The notes beneath the pieces were generated by a model. That model made no database searches and was not told where the DNA came from. It was given only the letters and a program-made list of their open reading frames with translations. The position numbers were made by a program, and so were the translations under genes. Positions 1-7,892 of a stretch of DNA of 16,246 nucleotides are shown one piece after another. Source of the stretch: Candidatus Zhuqueibacterota bacterium (GTDB taxonomy: Bacteria; Zhuqueibacterota; Zhuqueibacteria; Residuimicrobiales; Residuimicrobiaceae); contig JAFGSU010000540.1 of NCBI GenBank assembly GCA_016934435.1, forward strand, positions 1-16,246, written 5' to 3'. How positions within the stretch are numbered: the first letter of the stretch is position 1; each line of letters opens with the position of its first letter.

Positions 1-2823
1 CAGGAATTTTTCAGCACCTATAAACTGGATGTGATCGTCGTTCCGACCAACAGACCGGTCGTCCGCGACGATTTAAACGACGTTATCTATCGAACCAAGA
101 AGGAGAAATATAATGCCATCATCGAGGAGGCCATCTCCATGCACGATCAAGGCCGTCCGGTGCTGGTGGGCACGATCTCGGTGGATGTTTCGCAGCGTCT
201 GAGCGATATGTTAACCCAGCGCGGCGTGCCTATCGCCAACTGGCTGAAAAAAGGCGATGTGACCCAGGAACTGGAATCCGGCCGGTTTCACACCGTACTC
301 AATGCCAAGTTCCACCGCCAGGAGGCGGAGATTGTTTCCAAAGCCGGTCTGGCCGGTTCCATCACCATAGCCACCAACATGGCCGGCCGTGGTACCGACA
401 TCAAGCTGACGCCGGAAGTGGTGCAGCGGGGAGGGTTGCACATTATCGGCTCTGAAAAGCATGAAGCGCGCCGAATCGACCGGCAGCTGCGCGGACGATC
501 CGGCCGCCAGGGTGATCCCGGTTCATCGCGATTTTATCTCTCCCTCGAAGATGACCTGATGCGGCTGTTCGGCTCGGATCGCATCACCAATATCATGAGT
601 CGTATGGGCTCCTCGGAGGAGGGCGAGCGCATCGAACACCCGCTCATCACCCGCTCCATCGAACGGGCACAAAAAAAAGTGGAAGAGCGCAATTTTGAAA
701 TCCGCAAAAATCTGCTGGAATACGACAACGTACTCAATGAACAACGAAAAATCATTTACAAACGCCGGCAGAATCTGCTGGGCTTTGCCACGGCGGATGA
801 TTTTATCGAATCGAAATCCAAACGCTTTTTCAGCGAAGAGGATGAACGGGGGCAGTGGAAACTCGATGAGATGCTGCAGAGTATCGCCTCCTTTTTCCGG
901 CGACCGGTTGATTTTGAGGCCAAGGATCTGGAACAACTCAAACACGAAGAAATCAAAGAGACGCTCCGAGAGTGGGTGCAGGAACATCTACAAGAAGATC
1001 AATTATACCGTCAATTGCAATTTCGCCACCGATTGCTCGGATACTGCAGCATAGAGTCGGTGCTGCACGAGGTGGTTCGTCTAAAAATTCGCCTGCATAA
1101 CGCGGGCTCGCACGATACCAGCAAGTGGAATTTCGACGGCATCCGCGATGAATTACAGCGCATATTCTCCGACGCACCGGAATGGCTGGGTGACCGGGGG
1201 GGGCAGACCGATGCCGCCCAGGTCGAAAAAAGACTGATCGATTGGGCCGACGATCTCTATAACCAGCGGTTCGAGGTCGACCACAGCAGCTACGATTATG
1301 CTGTCTTCAAACAGGTTGATCTGCTGACCGTGCTGCAGGCTTATGTGGACGGACTTTTGGCCATGCATCTCGCCGAGCAGGTTCCGGCCATTTCATGGAA
1401 TACGGATGATTTCCTGCTGGATTTGCGTCGCGTCTTTAACGCCGCACCGCAACTGGGCAGCCATGAAATTCGCACCATCCGGCGTGAAAAATTGCGTCAG
1501 ATTCTCTATGATTGGGTTAAGGACAACGCAGCATCCATCGACGACATGGCGTTGCGCCATCGTATCGTCGGCTATTTTTCGACCTTAAATTTCATCGATG
1601 CTTTGATGCACCATCTTTTCGCCTCCGGTGACGGCAAAGCCGAAGCGCTGTCGCAACAGCAGAAAGCTAAACTGCAGGCATGGTTTGGGGCGGAAGCGCT
1701 CGATTTTACCGCAGAAGGCGAGGAGAAACTGTCGGCGGCACAGAAATTATCGCGCCATCTGCGCCGGCTCTATATCCTTAAAATGGATGAAAAACGCCAG
1801 GCTTATCTCGATCAGATGCTGATTAAGGCTTCCATTGAAGAGTATATCTCTGCCGCGGTTTCGGCTGTTACGAAAGCCATCGCCTCGAGTTCGCGCAGCC
1901 ACGAAGAAAAACAGAGGGAACTGGGCCTGAATCTGCAATACATGATGCTGCAGCGCCCGGAGAAATCCTTGCCCGGCAGCCTGGATGAAGCCGGGCTGGC
2001 TTCGTTCAGCGAGGATATGGTAGCCTGGGCGTTGAATTTGCAGCATACTTTTGCCGAACGCGAGGAACGATTGCGGCAATCAGCCCTGAGCTCCGAAATC
2101 GTCCGCGATTCCGTTTTCATGATGATCGAGGACACGATCTACAATATCATCCGCACGGCATTGGACACCGGTACCGAACTGGACGCAAGCCAGATGCGGC
2201 GGCTGGAAGCCGATTGCCGTCTGGTGTTCCGACAGACGCCGCGGCTGGCGGATGAGAGCGATCAGGCTTTTGACCCCAATACCATTATGGACCAGCTCGG
2301 GAAATGGACCAGCGATCTGTACCACCAGCGCATTCAGGAATTGGGCCCCGAACTGGTGACGCGCTATGAACGCTATCTCATGCTGGAAAAGATCGATGAG
2401 AATTGGCGTCAGCACCTCAACGCCACCGATGAATTGCGCGAAGGCATCGGATTGCGAGGGTACGGGCAGAAGGATCCCCTGCTCGAGTACAAGAGTGAAG
2501 CCTATAATTTATTCGTCAAAATGATCGATCGCATCGACCGCGAAGTGGTCAGTACCCTGTTCCGCGTTTTCGATGTCGGCGGTGAACTGGAAGAACGACA
2601 GATGCGGCGCAGCGAGCCCAAAGACTATATGACCACCCATTCGCAGGTTGAAATATTCAAACAAGTGATGGGTCGCACAAAACAGGCGGAACCTTCTGCG
2701 CAACCATCCGTTCAAACAGGTAAAAGACCGCAGGTGATAAAAAAAGCGCAGGTCGGCCGTAACGCTCCCTGTCCCTGCGGCAGCGGCAAAAAATATAAAC
2801 ATTGTTGCGGCAAGAATGTATAA
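1..2823 (+). CDS. secA: Preprotein translocase ATPase SecA, 5'-truncated by the window, with large helical-wing insertion
   Basis: SecA drives Sec-dependent protein export across the inner membrane with SecYEG, using ATP. The reading frame is open from base 1, so the N-terminal part (Walker A/B of NBD1, preprotein-binding domain) lies upstream of the window. The visible 940 residues begin just before the conserved VVPTNRP stretch. NBD2 follows with motif ITIATNMAGRGTDI (about nt 361-402) and the arginine-finger region RQLRGRSGRQGDPGSSRF (about nt 481-534). The scaffold helix LLEYDNVLNEQR ends near nt 750. The helical scaffold resumes at nt 2389 (ENWRQHL ... GLRGYGQKDP). E. coli has only about 110 residues between these two landmarks; here there are about 555, made partly of repeated helical units. 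The C-terminus is a canonical zinc-binding SEC-C tail (Cys codons at nt 2770, 2776, 2803, 2806), which in other bacteria contacts SecB or ribosomes. Identity is certain; the role of the insertion is unknown. Confidence 0.98.
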   Translation, partial: QEFFSTYKLDVIVVPTNRPVVRDDLNDVIYRTKKEKYNAIIEEAISMHDQGRPVLVGTISVDVSQRLSDMLTQRGVPIANWLKKGDVTQELESGRFHTVLNAKFHRQEAEIVSKAGLAGSITIATNMAGRGTDIKLTPEVVQRGGLHIIGSEKHEARRIDRQLRGRSGRQGDPGSSRFYLSLEDDLMRLFGSDRITNIMSRMGSSEEGERIEHPLITRSIERAQKKVEERNFEIRKNLLEYDNVLNEQRKIIYKRRQNLLGFATADDFIESKSKRFFSEEDERGQWKLDEMLQSIASFFRRPVDFEAKDLEQLKHEEIKETLREWVQEHLQEDQLYRQLQFRHRLLGYCSIESVLHEVVRLKIRLHNAGSHDTSKWNFDGIRDELQRIFSDAPEWLGDRGGQTDAAQVEKRLIDWADDLYNQRFEVDHSSYDYAVFKQVDLLTVLQAYVDGLLAMHLAEQVPAISWNTDDFLLDLRRVFNAAPQLGSHEIRTIRREKLRQILYDWVKDNAASIDDMALRHRIVGYFSTLNFIDALMHHLFASGDGKAEALSQQQKAKLQAWFGAEALDFTAEGEEKLSAAQKLSRHLRRLYILKMDEKRQAYLDQMLIKASIEEYISAAVSAVTKAIASSSRSHEEKQRELGLNLQYMMLQRPEKSLPGSLDEAGLASFSEDMVAWALNLQHTFAEREERLRQSALSSEIVRDSVFMMIEDTIYNIIRTALDTGTELDASQMRRLEADCRLVFRQTPRLADESDQAFDPNTIMDQLGKWTSDLYHQRIQELGPELVTRYERYLMLEKIDENWRQHLNATDELREGIGLRGYGQKDPLLEYKSEAYNLFVKMIDRIDREVVSTLFRVFDVGGELEERQMRRSEPKDYMTTHSQVEIFKQVMGRTKQAEPSAQPSVQTGKRPQVIKKAQVGRNAPCPCGSGKKYKHCCGKNV
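862..2418 (+). repeat. Degenerate protein-level repeats inside SecA (expanded helical wing domain)
   Basis: Within secA the same helical pattern recurs. Units read by eye: A about nt 862-1089, B 1132-1371, C 1402-1626, a weaker unit 2011-2148, and D 2200-2418. D is the copy that aligns to the ordinary SecA wing leading into ENWRQHL. B and D share LxxWxxDLYxQR. B, C and D share a preceding [RC]xxFxxxPxL segment. A and C share ...LxxWV... followed by RHR[LI][LV]GYxS. DNA identity between units is low, so the copies are old and this is protein-level duplication rather than recent DNA repeats. Unit boundaries are approximate because no alignment program was run. Confidence 0.6.
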
Positions 2824-2828
2824 TAAGC

Positions 2829-2856
2829 TTGCATTTGTTTTTTTATTTCATATATT
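2829..2856 (+). promoter_or_regulatory. Possible sigma70-type promoter for smg
   Basis: TTGCAT at 2829-2834 matches three of six positions of the -35 consensus. TATATT at 2851-2856 matches five of six positions of the -10 consensus. The spacer is 16 bases. It lies in the 71-base gap between secA and smg, and a start near 2863 would leave a short leader carrying the GGAGAG ribosome site at 2885-2890. The region is T-rich, so chance matches are likely. Confidence 0.3.
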
Positions 2857-2894
2857 GAATAGTAGAGGGGGGCTTTTTCGACCTGGAGAGATGC

Positions 2895-3362
2895 ATGAAA
2901 AAAGATTTGCTTGAAATTATTAGTTCGGTCATAAAAGAAATACGCGAAAATTCGGAAGAGGATGTGGATTTACATTTCATCGTCGAGATGTTGATCGAAC
3001 GGGGATTTTCCGAGGAAGATATCTCGGATGCCATGGTCTGGCTCATGCATCATGAAGAAACCATTGAACGGTATGTAAAAGACAGGGGAACGAACCTGCC
3101 GCGGGCTGTATGGCGCACCCTGCATGAAACCGAAAGCGAAGCCATTTCGCCGGAAGCGTTCAGTTATCTCTTTCATTTGCGCGAATTGGAGCTTTTAAGT
3201 GATGATGATATGGAACTCATCATCGAACGCGCGGTAAGCCTGAAAACACCTTCGCTTGATGTTGAGGAGATCCAGGATTTAATCGCTCTGGTTATTCTGG
3301 ATTTTGAAAATAGTGTTTTAAAGGGATATTTTCAATTCACTGCGAACCGATTGCCTCATTAA
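2895..3362 (+). CDS. smg: Smg / DUF494 family protein
   Basis: This 155-residue acidic, all-helical protein matches the Smg (DUF494) family in length and pattern. The N-terminal half has DLHFIVEMLIERGFSEEDI followed by AMVWLMHHEE. The C-terminal half has the family's ISPEAFSYLFHLRELELLSDDDMELIIERA stretch (about residues 84-113) and a final hydrophobic DLIALVILDF helix. The molecular function of the family is not established. It is best known as a neighbour of dprA and topA-related genes; in E. coli smg sits beside yrdD, a TopA zinc-finger protein. The same pairing occurs here, with the topoisomerase-like gene starting 14 bases after the stop. The ATG is preceded by GGAGAG at 2885-2890. Family assignment is confident, function is not. 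Confidence 0.85.
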   Translation: MKKDLLEIISSVIKEIRENSEEDVDLHFIVEMLIERGFSEEDISDAMVWLMHHEETIERYVKDRGTNLPRAVWRTLHETESEAISPEAFSYLFHLRELELLSDDDMELIIERAVSLKTPSLDVEEIQDLIALVILDFENSVLKGYFQFTANRLPH

Positions 3363-3376
3363 AAAGAGAATCAATC

Positions 3377-4756
3377 TTGGTAAATATGGGAATACAATCT
3401 CCCACAGTTTTGAGCCCGCTTGTTCAAACCATTTTGGCAAAAATCAGCGAGCGTGAAATATATCGGCAGCGTTATCAATCGGAAATATACTACCAGGTGG
3501 AAGTGGCGCTCAAGCCGGGGCGCATGGATGCGTTCACCATACCCCTTTGCCAGCTAAAATCGCAGCGAAATCCCAGGTTGACCGAGCCGGTGGCCAAAGC
3601 CGTTCTGGTCGATTTGAAGGAATTGTCATTCAAACTGCGTCGATTCGAAAAACAGGAAAAACCGTTCCCGCCGGCGCGGCCTTTTTCCGTCTCCGAGCTC
3701 ATTCTGCATGCAGCCGTACACTGGCGCTGGCCGCCGGGGCAAACCCGTATGCTCGTCGACCAGTTACAGGAACTGAGCGATCCGCTCCTCCGCCAGGGCG
3801 TTGATGCAACGCTCGTCGACGAAACCCGACTGTGCATTTTTTCCGACTATGGCAAGGAATACCTGCCAGCGACGCCCAAACGGCTTTCAAGCGCGGTGAA
3901 TAACCGCAACATCCTGGCGCCGCAAAATATAAGAAAAACACCCAGGAAAGTAAAACGCCTGCTCACCCCGGAACAATACAGGCTCTATCATCTGGTGTGG
4001 TCCCGATTTCTCGCCTGGCAGACCTGTGATGCGCAGTTGCAGGTTGTTGACGTTGAAATCACTGCCGGAGACGACCAGCGTTATCGGTTTGAACGTAAGG
4101 ATAAAGGCATTTTATTTCGCGGCTATATGCAGGTGTACGAACAGGAAATCGACATCGAGTTGCGGCAATCGTCTTATATTTGGCCCTCGGCGCTGACAAA
4201 ACGAGACCCCCTGCGTCTGGTTACCATGTCCCTGATTAAAGAAAAAACAGCGCCGCCGCCAAGATTTTCGCCCCGGACTCTGAAAAAAAATATCATAGCC
4301 GATGGCAGCGACATACAGCTCGCCCTTGCCCAGCTGATCAGCGAGCAGTATTTAATCTTGAATGGACAGGGACTGGAACCGACCGACAAGGGACTCGCCG
4401 TGCCATTGCCGGAAGATTTCGTGCCGGATCCGGCGCTGGCATCGTCCAGGTCGGCGTCAAATAAAGGGCAGCAAACAGCGCCTGCCGAATCTGTGGCGCG
4501 CGAAAAACCGGCCGCACGCATGACCTGCCCGCTTTGCGGCAAGCGTCTGGTAGAACGTCAGGGACGATACGGCCGCTTCCTCGCCTGCAGCGGCTATCCG
4601 GCTTGTCGGCATACACAGCCCATCGCCCTGGATATTCCCTGCCCGGAAAAAGACTGCAACGGCCATCTGGTGGAAAGACGCACGGCCAAAGGCAAGATAT
4701 TCTACGGCTGCAGCGAATATCCGCGCTGCCGACATGCCCAATGGCAGATACCATAA
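3377..4756 (+). CDS. Topoisomerase I (TopA)-like protein lacking TOPRIM domain and catalytic tyrosine, with two C4 zinc fingers
   Basis: This 459-residue protein follows the TopA backbone from the point of the GRVQSPT motif onward. Residues 6-28 (IQSPT ... ISEREI) match that motif and the following helix. FEKQEKPFPPARPFSVSELI (90-109) matches the segment just before the gate domain, and DYGKEYLP (157-164) the one after the active site. LTPEQYRLYHLVWSRFLAWQT (196-216), VYEQE (253-257) and APPPRFSPRTLKKNI (292-306) match later TopA landmarks. Two C4 fingers follow: C384/C387/C404/C410 and C422/C427/C445/C451. The first ~170 residues of TopA, holding the metal-binding TOPRIM domain, have no room here because smg ends 14 bases upstream. 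The YMRTDS active-site motif is replaced by residues 137-145 (around LRQGVDATL) with no tyrosine. It therefore should not cleave DNA. The fingers could still bind single-stranded DNA. The frame is intact, favouring a retained non-catalytic role over a fresh pseudogene. The start is TTG 3377 after AAGAGA, or ATG 3386. Confidence 0.8.
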   Translation: MVNMGIQSPTVLSPLVQTILAKISEREIYRQRYQSEIYYQVEVALKPGRMDAFTIPLCQLKSQRNPRLTEPVAKAVLVDLKELSFKLRRFEKQEKPFPPARPFSVSELILHAAVHWRWPPGQTRMLVDQLQELSDPLLRQGVDATLVDETRLCIFSDYGKEYLPATPKRLSSAVNNRNILAPQNIRKTPRKVKRLLTPEQYRLYHLVWSRFLAWQTCDAQLQVVDVEITAGDDQRYRFERKDKGILFRGYMQVYEQEIDIELRQSSYIWPSALTKRDPLRLVTMSLIKEKTAPPPRFSPRTLKKNIIADGSDIQLALAQLISEQYLILNGQGLEPTDKGLAVPLPEDFVPDPALASSRSASNKGQQTAPAESVAREKPAARMTCPLCGKRLVERQGRYGRFLACSGYPACRHTQPIALDIPCPEKDCNGHLVERRTAKGKIFYGCSEYPRCRHAQWQIP

Positions 4757-4970
4757 CACGAAAACCTGTGAAAATTACTATTTGAATACAAGTGGAAGAC
4801 AAACGACATGCCCGCTATTTATGGTTCATCCTGATTCATGCTTGAACAGTTCTACCGAGACATGATAGATAGCCGGCTGTCTTCTTGCTCTCGCTTTGAT
4901 AGCGGGAACGAATATTCCGTCTTATGATCACCATGCGGATTAACAGGCTGCAACACCTATCGGGTGCATA
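4757..4970 (+). other. Intergenic region before xerC with two inverted repeats
   Basis: I find no gene in this 214-base gap. It contains a near-perfect 14-base palindrome, GATAGCCGGCTGTC at 4868-4881, and a hairpin-capable repeat at 4889-4907 (arms TCTCGCT and AGCGGGA, loop TTGAT, one G-U pair). No T-run follows the hairpin, so it is not a standard intrinsic terminator. The pair could be an operator or a leader structure for xerC; this is inference. Confidence 0.35.
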
Positions 4971-5909
4971 TTGAATAAAGAGTTACAGCATAATACGATG
5001 GAACACTGGCTGCGTCGATTCGATCGTTATCTGCAGGTGGAGCGACATGGCTCTATCTATACGCGCAAAGCCTACATCAACGATATCGGGCAATTCATCC
5101 TCTATGTACAGCAGCGGCTCTCACAATCGCAAGCAAACCTGAATTCATTCACACGCGCCACTTTGCGCGGATTTCTGGCGCATCTGGTTCGCAGCGGCTA
5201 TACGCCCCGAACCGTGGCCCGCAAGCTGGCGACCCTGCGCAGTTTCGCCCGCTATCTTGTACGAGAATCGGCCATTATCGCCAATCCCACTCTGAATATA
5301 ACCTCTCCCAAGCTGCCCAAACGGCTGCCGCATTTTCTGACGCGGCACGAGATGCAGTCGTTACTGGCGCTGCCGGCGGTGGACACATTTTCCGGTTTAC
5401 GCGATCGACTGATATTGTATCTATTTTATACTACAGGCGTTCGCATCAGTGAAGCCGCCAATTTACAGGTGCAGGATATTCAGTTCTGGGACGGCACGTT
5501 GCGCGTAAAGGGCAAACGCGACAAAGTACGCCTGCTGCCGATGGGACGCGGATTGACGCAGTTGCTGCAAAACTATCTGGATTTGCGGCGCTCACAAGTG
5601 ATAAAATCGACCCGGTCCGCCGAGTTCGTCTTTGTGGATGACCGGGGAGAACCGTATACCCGGCAGCAATTGGCCAGGCTCATTCAGGGCTATATCCGGC
5701 GCATCGCGGACCCCAAAAAAGCGCACCCACATGCGTTGCGGCACAGTTTTGCCACCCATCTCATCGATGAGGGCGCCAATATCATGTCGGTCAAAGAGCT
5801 ATTGGGACATGCCAGTCTTTCGACAACACAAATTTATACACACGTATCGGCTGAACACCTGCGTCGTATCTATAAACAAGCGCATCCACGCGCCGGCAAA
5901 AACAAATAA
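4971..5909 (+). CDS. xerC: Tyrosine recombinase XerC/XerD family
   Basis: Xer recombinases resolve chromosome dimers at dif during division. The 312 residues have an N-terminal SAM-like core-binding domain (about 10-105) with the typical TRKAYINDIGQFILY and TPRTVARKLATLRSF helices. The catalytic domain follows (about 120-305). The full active site is visible: R158 in TGVRISE, K182 in VKGKRDK, H254 and R257 in HPHALRHSFATHL, H280 in LLGHASL, and nucleophile Y289 in IYTHV. Length is normal for Xer. The position downstream of a topA-type gene and upstream of hpf argues for the housekeeping copy rather than a mobile integrase. XerC versus XerD cannot be decided by eye. The start is uncertain: TTG at 4971 has only GGGTG at 4962-4966, close to it, while ATG at 4998 is an alternative that trims nine residues ahead of the domain. 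Confidence 0.93.
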   Translation: MNKELQHNTMEHWLRRFDRYLQVERHGSIYTRKAYINDIGQFILYVQQRLSQSQANLNSFTRATLRGFLAHLVRSGYTPRTVARKLATLRSFARYLVRESAIIANPTLNITSPKLPKRLPHFLTRHEMQSLLALPAVDTFSGLRDRLILYLFYTTGVRISEAANLQVQDIQFWDGTLRVKGKRDKVRLLPMGRGLTQLLQNYLDLRRSQVIKSTRSAEFVFVDDRGEPYTRQQLARLIQGYIRRIADPKKAHPHALRHSFATHLIDEGANIMSVKELLGHASLSTTQIYTHVSAEHLRRIYKQAHPRAGKNK

Positions 5910-6017
5910 TTCCATTCGCCAAGTCCTTTTCATTATTAGAACAGGGAGGTGAACAAATAAAACAAATAACTCCAAATTGACAGCGCCGATTTTATTCTCA
6001 TACTCAAAGGAGGCATT

Positions 6018-6332
6018 ATGCGCATAACATTCACTGCACGTCATTTCAAGACATCCGATCGACTGAAAGAACATGCTTTCACCCAGGTTGAAAAACTCAA
6101 ACGCTATTATGACGGCATACTGGATATAGAAATAATACTCGATTACATAAAACAGCAACAGGTCGCAGAATTGATAGCCAAGGTGTACGGCACGCGACTC
6201 ACCGTGGTAGAAAAAAGTGAAGATATGTATAAATCCATCGATCTCGCCGTGGATAAACTGGAACGACAGCTCAAACGATATAAAGGGAAAATACGCGGAT
6301 TTCAAAAACAGAGAATCGCTGAAAATTTTTAA
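6018..6332 (+). CDS. hpf: Ribosome hibernation promoting factor, short HPF/RaiA family
   Basis: The 104-residue protein has the beta-alpha-beta-beta-beta-alpha HPF fold. It opens with MRITFTARHFKTSDRLKEHA, has a middle strand segment IDIEIILDY-like (about residues 35-44), and ends in a basic helix DLAVDKLERQLKRYKGKI. Such proteins bind the 30S decoding/tRNA channel and hold ribosomes inactive in stationary phase. It lacks the C-terminal dimerisation domain of long HPF, so it is the short form. AAAGGAGG at 6005-6012 is a near-ideal ribosome site. The neighbours hprK and EIIA match the widespread hpf-PTS gene cluster, but the rpoN gene often found upstream is replaced by xerC. The 108-base gap after xerC also has an idle GGGAGGTG at 5944-5951 with no reading frame worth calling. 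Confidence 0.95.
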   Translation: MRITFTARHFKTSDRLKEHAFTQVEKLKRYYDGILDIEIILDYIKQQQVAELIAKVYGTRLTVVEKSEDMYKSIDLAVDKLERQLKRYKGKIRGFQKQRIAENF

Positions 6333-6353
6333 TACTCAAAACCTGACAGAAAC

Positions 6354-7310
6354 ATGCCGGAAAAGAAGGAAATTCCGTTCATAACGGTTGCAGAATTATA
6401 CGAGCAGAACCACCAGCGCATTGGCTTGAAGGTAATCAATAATCAGTCCAGTTTTATGCGCAAAATACGCGAGCGCGAGATTCACCGTCCCGGCCTGGCG
6501 TTGAGCGGTTTTGTTGATGTTTTCACCTATTGGCGCATTCAGATCATTGGGAATACGGAGATCGGTTACCTTAATACCCTGCCGCCCGAGCAGCGTACAA
6601 AGAGCATCCGCACCGTGCTCGGATTTGAGATTCCCTGTATCATACTCACCAATAAAAATGAACCGCCGAAGGAGCTGGTGGAGATAGCCGACCAGAACGG
6701 GATCACTCTTTTTTCCACGCCGTTGAACACGACCACAGTCATTCATCAGCTCAGTGATTATCTGGATGGCGTGTTTGCGCCGGAAACCATCCTTCATGGT
6801 TCGATGGTGGATGTGTATGGGGTCGGCGTTTTAATCACCGGCGAAAGCGCTATCGGCAAGAGCGAACTGGCATTGGATCTCATCGAGCGAGGCCATCAAC
6901 TGGTGGCGGATGATGTGGTCCATATCACGCGCGTCGGGCGCAACCAGCTGCAGGGCGAAGCCAGTGAAATTCTACAGCACCACATGGAAATTCGCGGGCT
7001 CGGCATTATCGATGTCCGGCGCATGTTCGGCATTCGCGCCATTCGCGGCAAGAAAAACATTCATATCGTCATTCATCTGGAAAGATATTCGCCGGATCGG
7101 GAGTACGAACGAATCGGAGTGGACGAATCGAGTATGGAGATATTGGGTGTCAAGGTGCCGCATGTGGTCTTACCCATCATGTCGGGCAAAAACATCACCG
7201 TGATCGTCGAAGTGGTGGCCATGAATCATAAACTGAAAGAACTGGGTGAAAATGCCGCCCAGGAATTCAACGAACGGTTGATCTCCGGTATGATGGAACA
7301 GAAACAATAA
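6354..7310 (+). CDS. hprK: HPr kinase/phosphorylase
   Basis: HprK phosphorylates and dephosphorylates the regulatory serine of HPr, linking sugar-transport state to gene control. The 318 residues are the usual length. The N-terminal domain carries IHRPGLALSGFVDVF (about 43-57) and IIGNTEIGYL. The kinase domain has H148-G149, Walker A GESAIGKS (163-170), LVADDVV (183-189) and the family signature MEIRGLGIIDVRRMFG (211-226). The C-terminal end, AAQEFNERLI, is also typical. All key motifs look intact. It starts 21 bases after hpf without a strong ribosome site, which suggests translation coupled to hpf. HPr itself and EI are not in the window. Confidence 0.97.
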   Translation: MPEKKEIPFITVAELYEQNHQRIGLKVINNQSSFMRKIREREIHRPGLALSGFVDVFTYWRIQIIGNTEIGYLNTLPPEQRTKSIRTVLGFEIPCIILTNKNEPPKELVEIADQNGITLFSTPLNTTTVIHQLSDYLDGVFAPETILHGSMVDVYGVGVLITGESAIGKSELALDLIERGHQLVADDVVHITRVGRNQLQGEASEILQHHMEIRGLGIIDVRRMFGIRAIRGKKNIHIVIHLERYSPDREYERIGVDESSMEILGVKVPHVVLPIMSGKNITVIVEVVAMNHKLKELGENAAQEFNERLISGMMEQKQ

Positions 7311-7392
7311 CAGTTGAATGCGGATCAAAGCGAGCACAAGTCCGGTAACGTATCCGATAGTATACACCATCGCATACAAAAAATCGCGGATT

Positions 7393-7407
7393 CCGGAGTG
7401 CATCCGG
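7393..7407 (+). promoter_or_regulatory. Small hairpin upstream of EIIA gene
   Basis: CCGGA GTGCA TCCGG forms a perfect five-base-pair stem with a five-base loop, ending 19 bases before the EIIA start codon. No T-run follows. EIIA lacks a clear Shine-Dalgarno sequence (only AGAAAG at 7411-7416), so a local structure could matter for its translation, but the stem is short enough to be chance. Confidence 0.25.
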
Positions 7408-7426
7408 TACAGAAAGCCATAATCAT

Positions 7427-7843
7427 ATGAAATATGCCATTTTACTCACGCACGGCCCCATCGGCGAAGCCATGATCGAAGCGGCACGGGGGATCACCGG
7501 ATTGGATGAGGGGTTGCATGCGCTCTCGGTGACGAACCGGTCGTTGGATGAAATCGCGCTGCGGCTCAAGTCGCTGGTCGATGCGCCTGAGGAAAGTCGG
7601 GAAGGCGTGATTATTCTGGCAAGTTTAAAGGGCGGGAGTTGCTGGAATGTAGCTGCCGCACTGGCGAAGGATCATGCCATGATCCGTGTCGTCTCGGGGT
7701 TGAATTTATCCATGGTACTGTCGTTTTTGACCAAACGGGATGACTTGTCGCTGGATGCGTTGTCCGAGGAAATTGTCAGGGATGGATTGCGCGGCATTGA
7801 TCTGTGTTCTCATGAACAAACGCCGCATGCGAATGATCGCTGA
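7427..7843 (+). CDS. PTS system mannose-family EIIA component
   Basis: A 138-residue single-domain EIIA of the mannose/fructose/sorbose (EIIA-Man) fold, a cytoplasmic phosphocarrier that takes phosphate from HPr. The phosphorylated histidine is H9 in LLTHGPIGEAMIEAA, exactly where the family has it. LASLKGGSCWNVAAALA (about residues 63-79) corresponds to the family GGSPxN loop, and VVSGLNLSMVLSFL to the next conserved strand and helix (family xGxNLPMLLE). The start overlaps a TGA in the preceding frame and has a weak ribosome site. The next gene is EIIB, 49 bases downstream. With hprK upstream and no EIIC/EIID beside it, a regulatory use is likely. Specificity cannot be read from sequence. 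Confidence 0.9.
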   Translation: MKYAILLTHGPIGEAMIEAARGITGLDEGLHALSVTNRSLDEIALRLKSLVDAPEESREGVIILASLKGGSCWNVAAALAKDHAMIRVVSGLNLSMVLSFLTKRDDLSLDALSEEIVRDGLRGIDLCSHEQTPHANDR

Positions 7844-7892
7844 AAAGCGCCGAATGATGGATGGGGGATATCATTTAAGGAGATAACGATTC

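Noticed and set aside
2810..2844. Possible intrinsic terminator after secA: GCAAG/CTTGC arms and a run of seven T.
   Set aside because: The stem has only five pairs, the loop is 13 bases, and the T-run begins five bases after the stem. Too weak to call.
5977..6004. TTGACA with CATACT 16 bases downstream, upstream of hpf.
   Set aside because: The perfect -35 is attractive, but transcription would start inside the AAAGGAGG ribosome site, leaving no usable leader.
7170..7403. Minus-strand frame with a hydrophobic N-terminus between hprK and EIIA.
   Set aside because: Most of it lies antisense to hprK, it has no Shine-Dalgarno sequence, and I see no family resemblance.
7311..7430. Open frame continuing from hprK past its stop, ending in an ATGA overlap with the EIIA gene.
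   Set aside because: About 39 codons without a stop is expected often enough by chance, there is no ribosome site, and HprK already ends at its normal family length.
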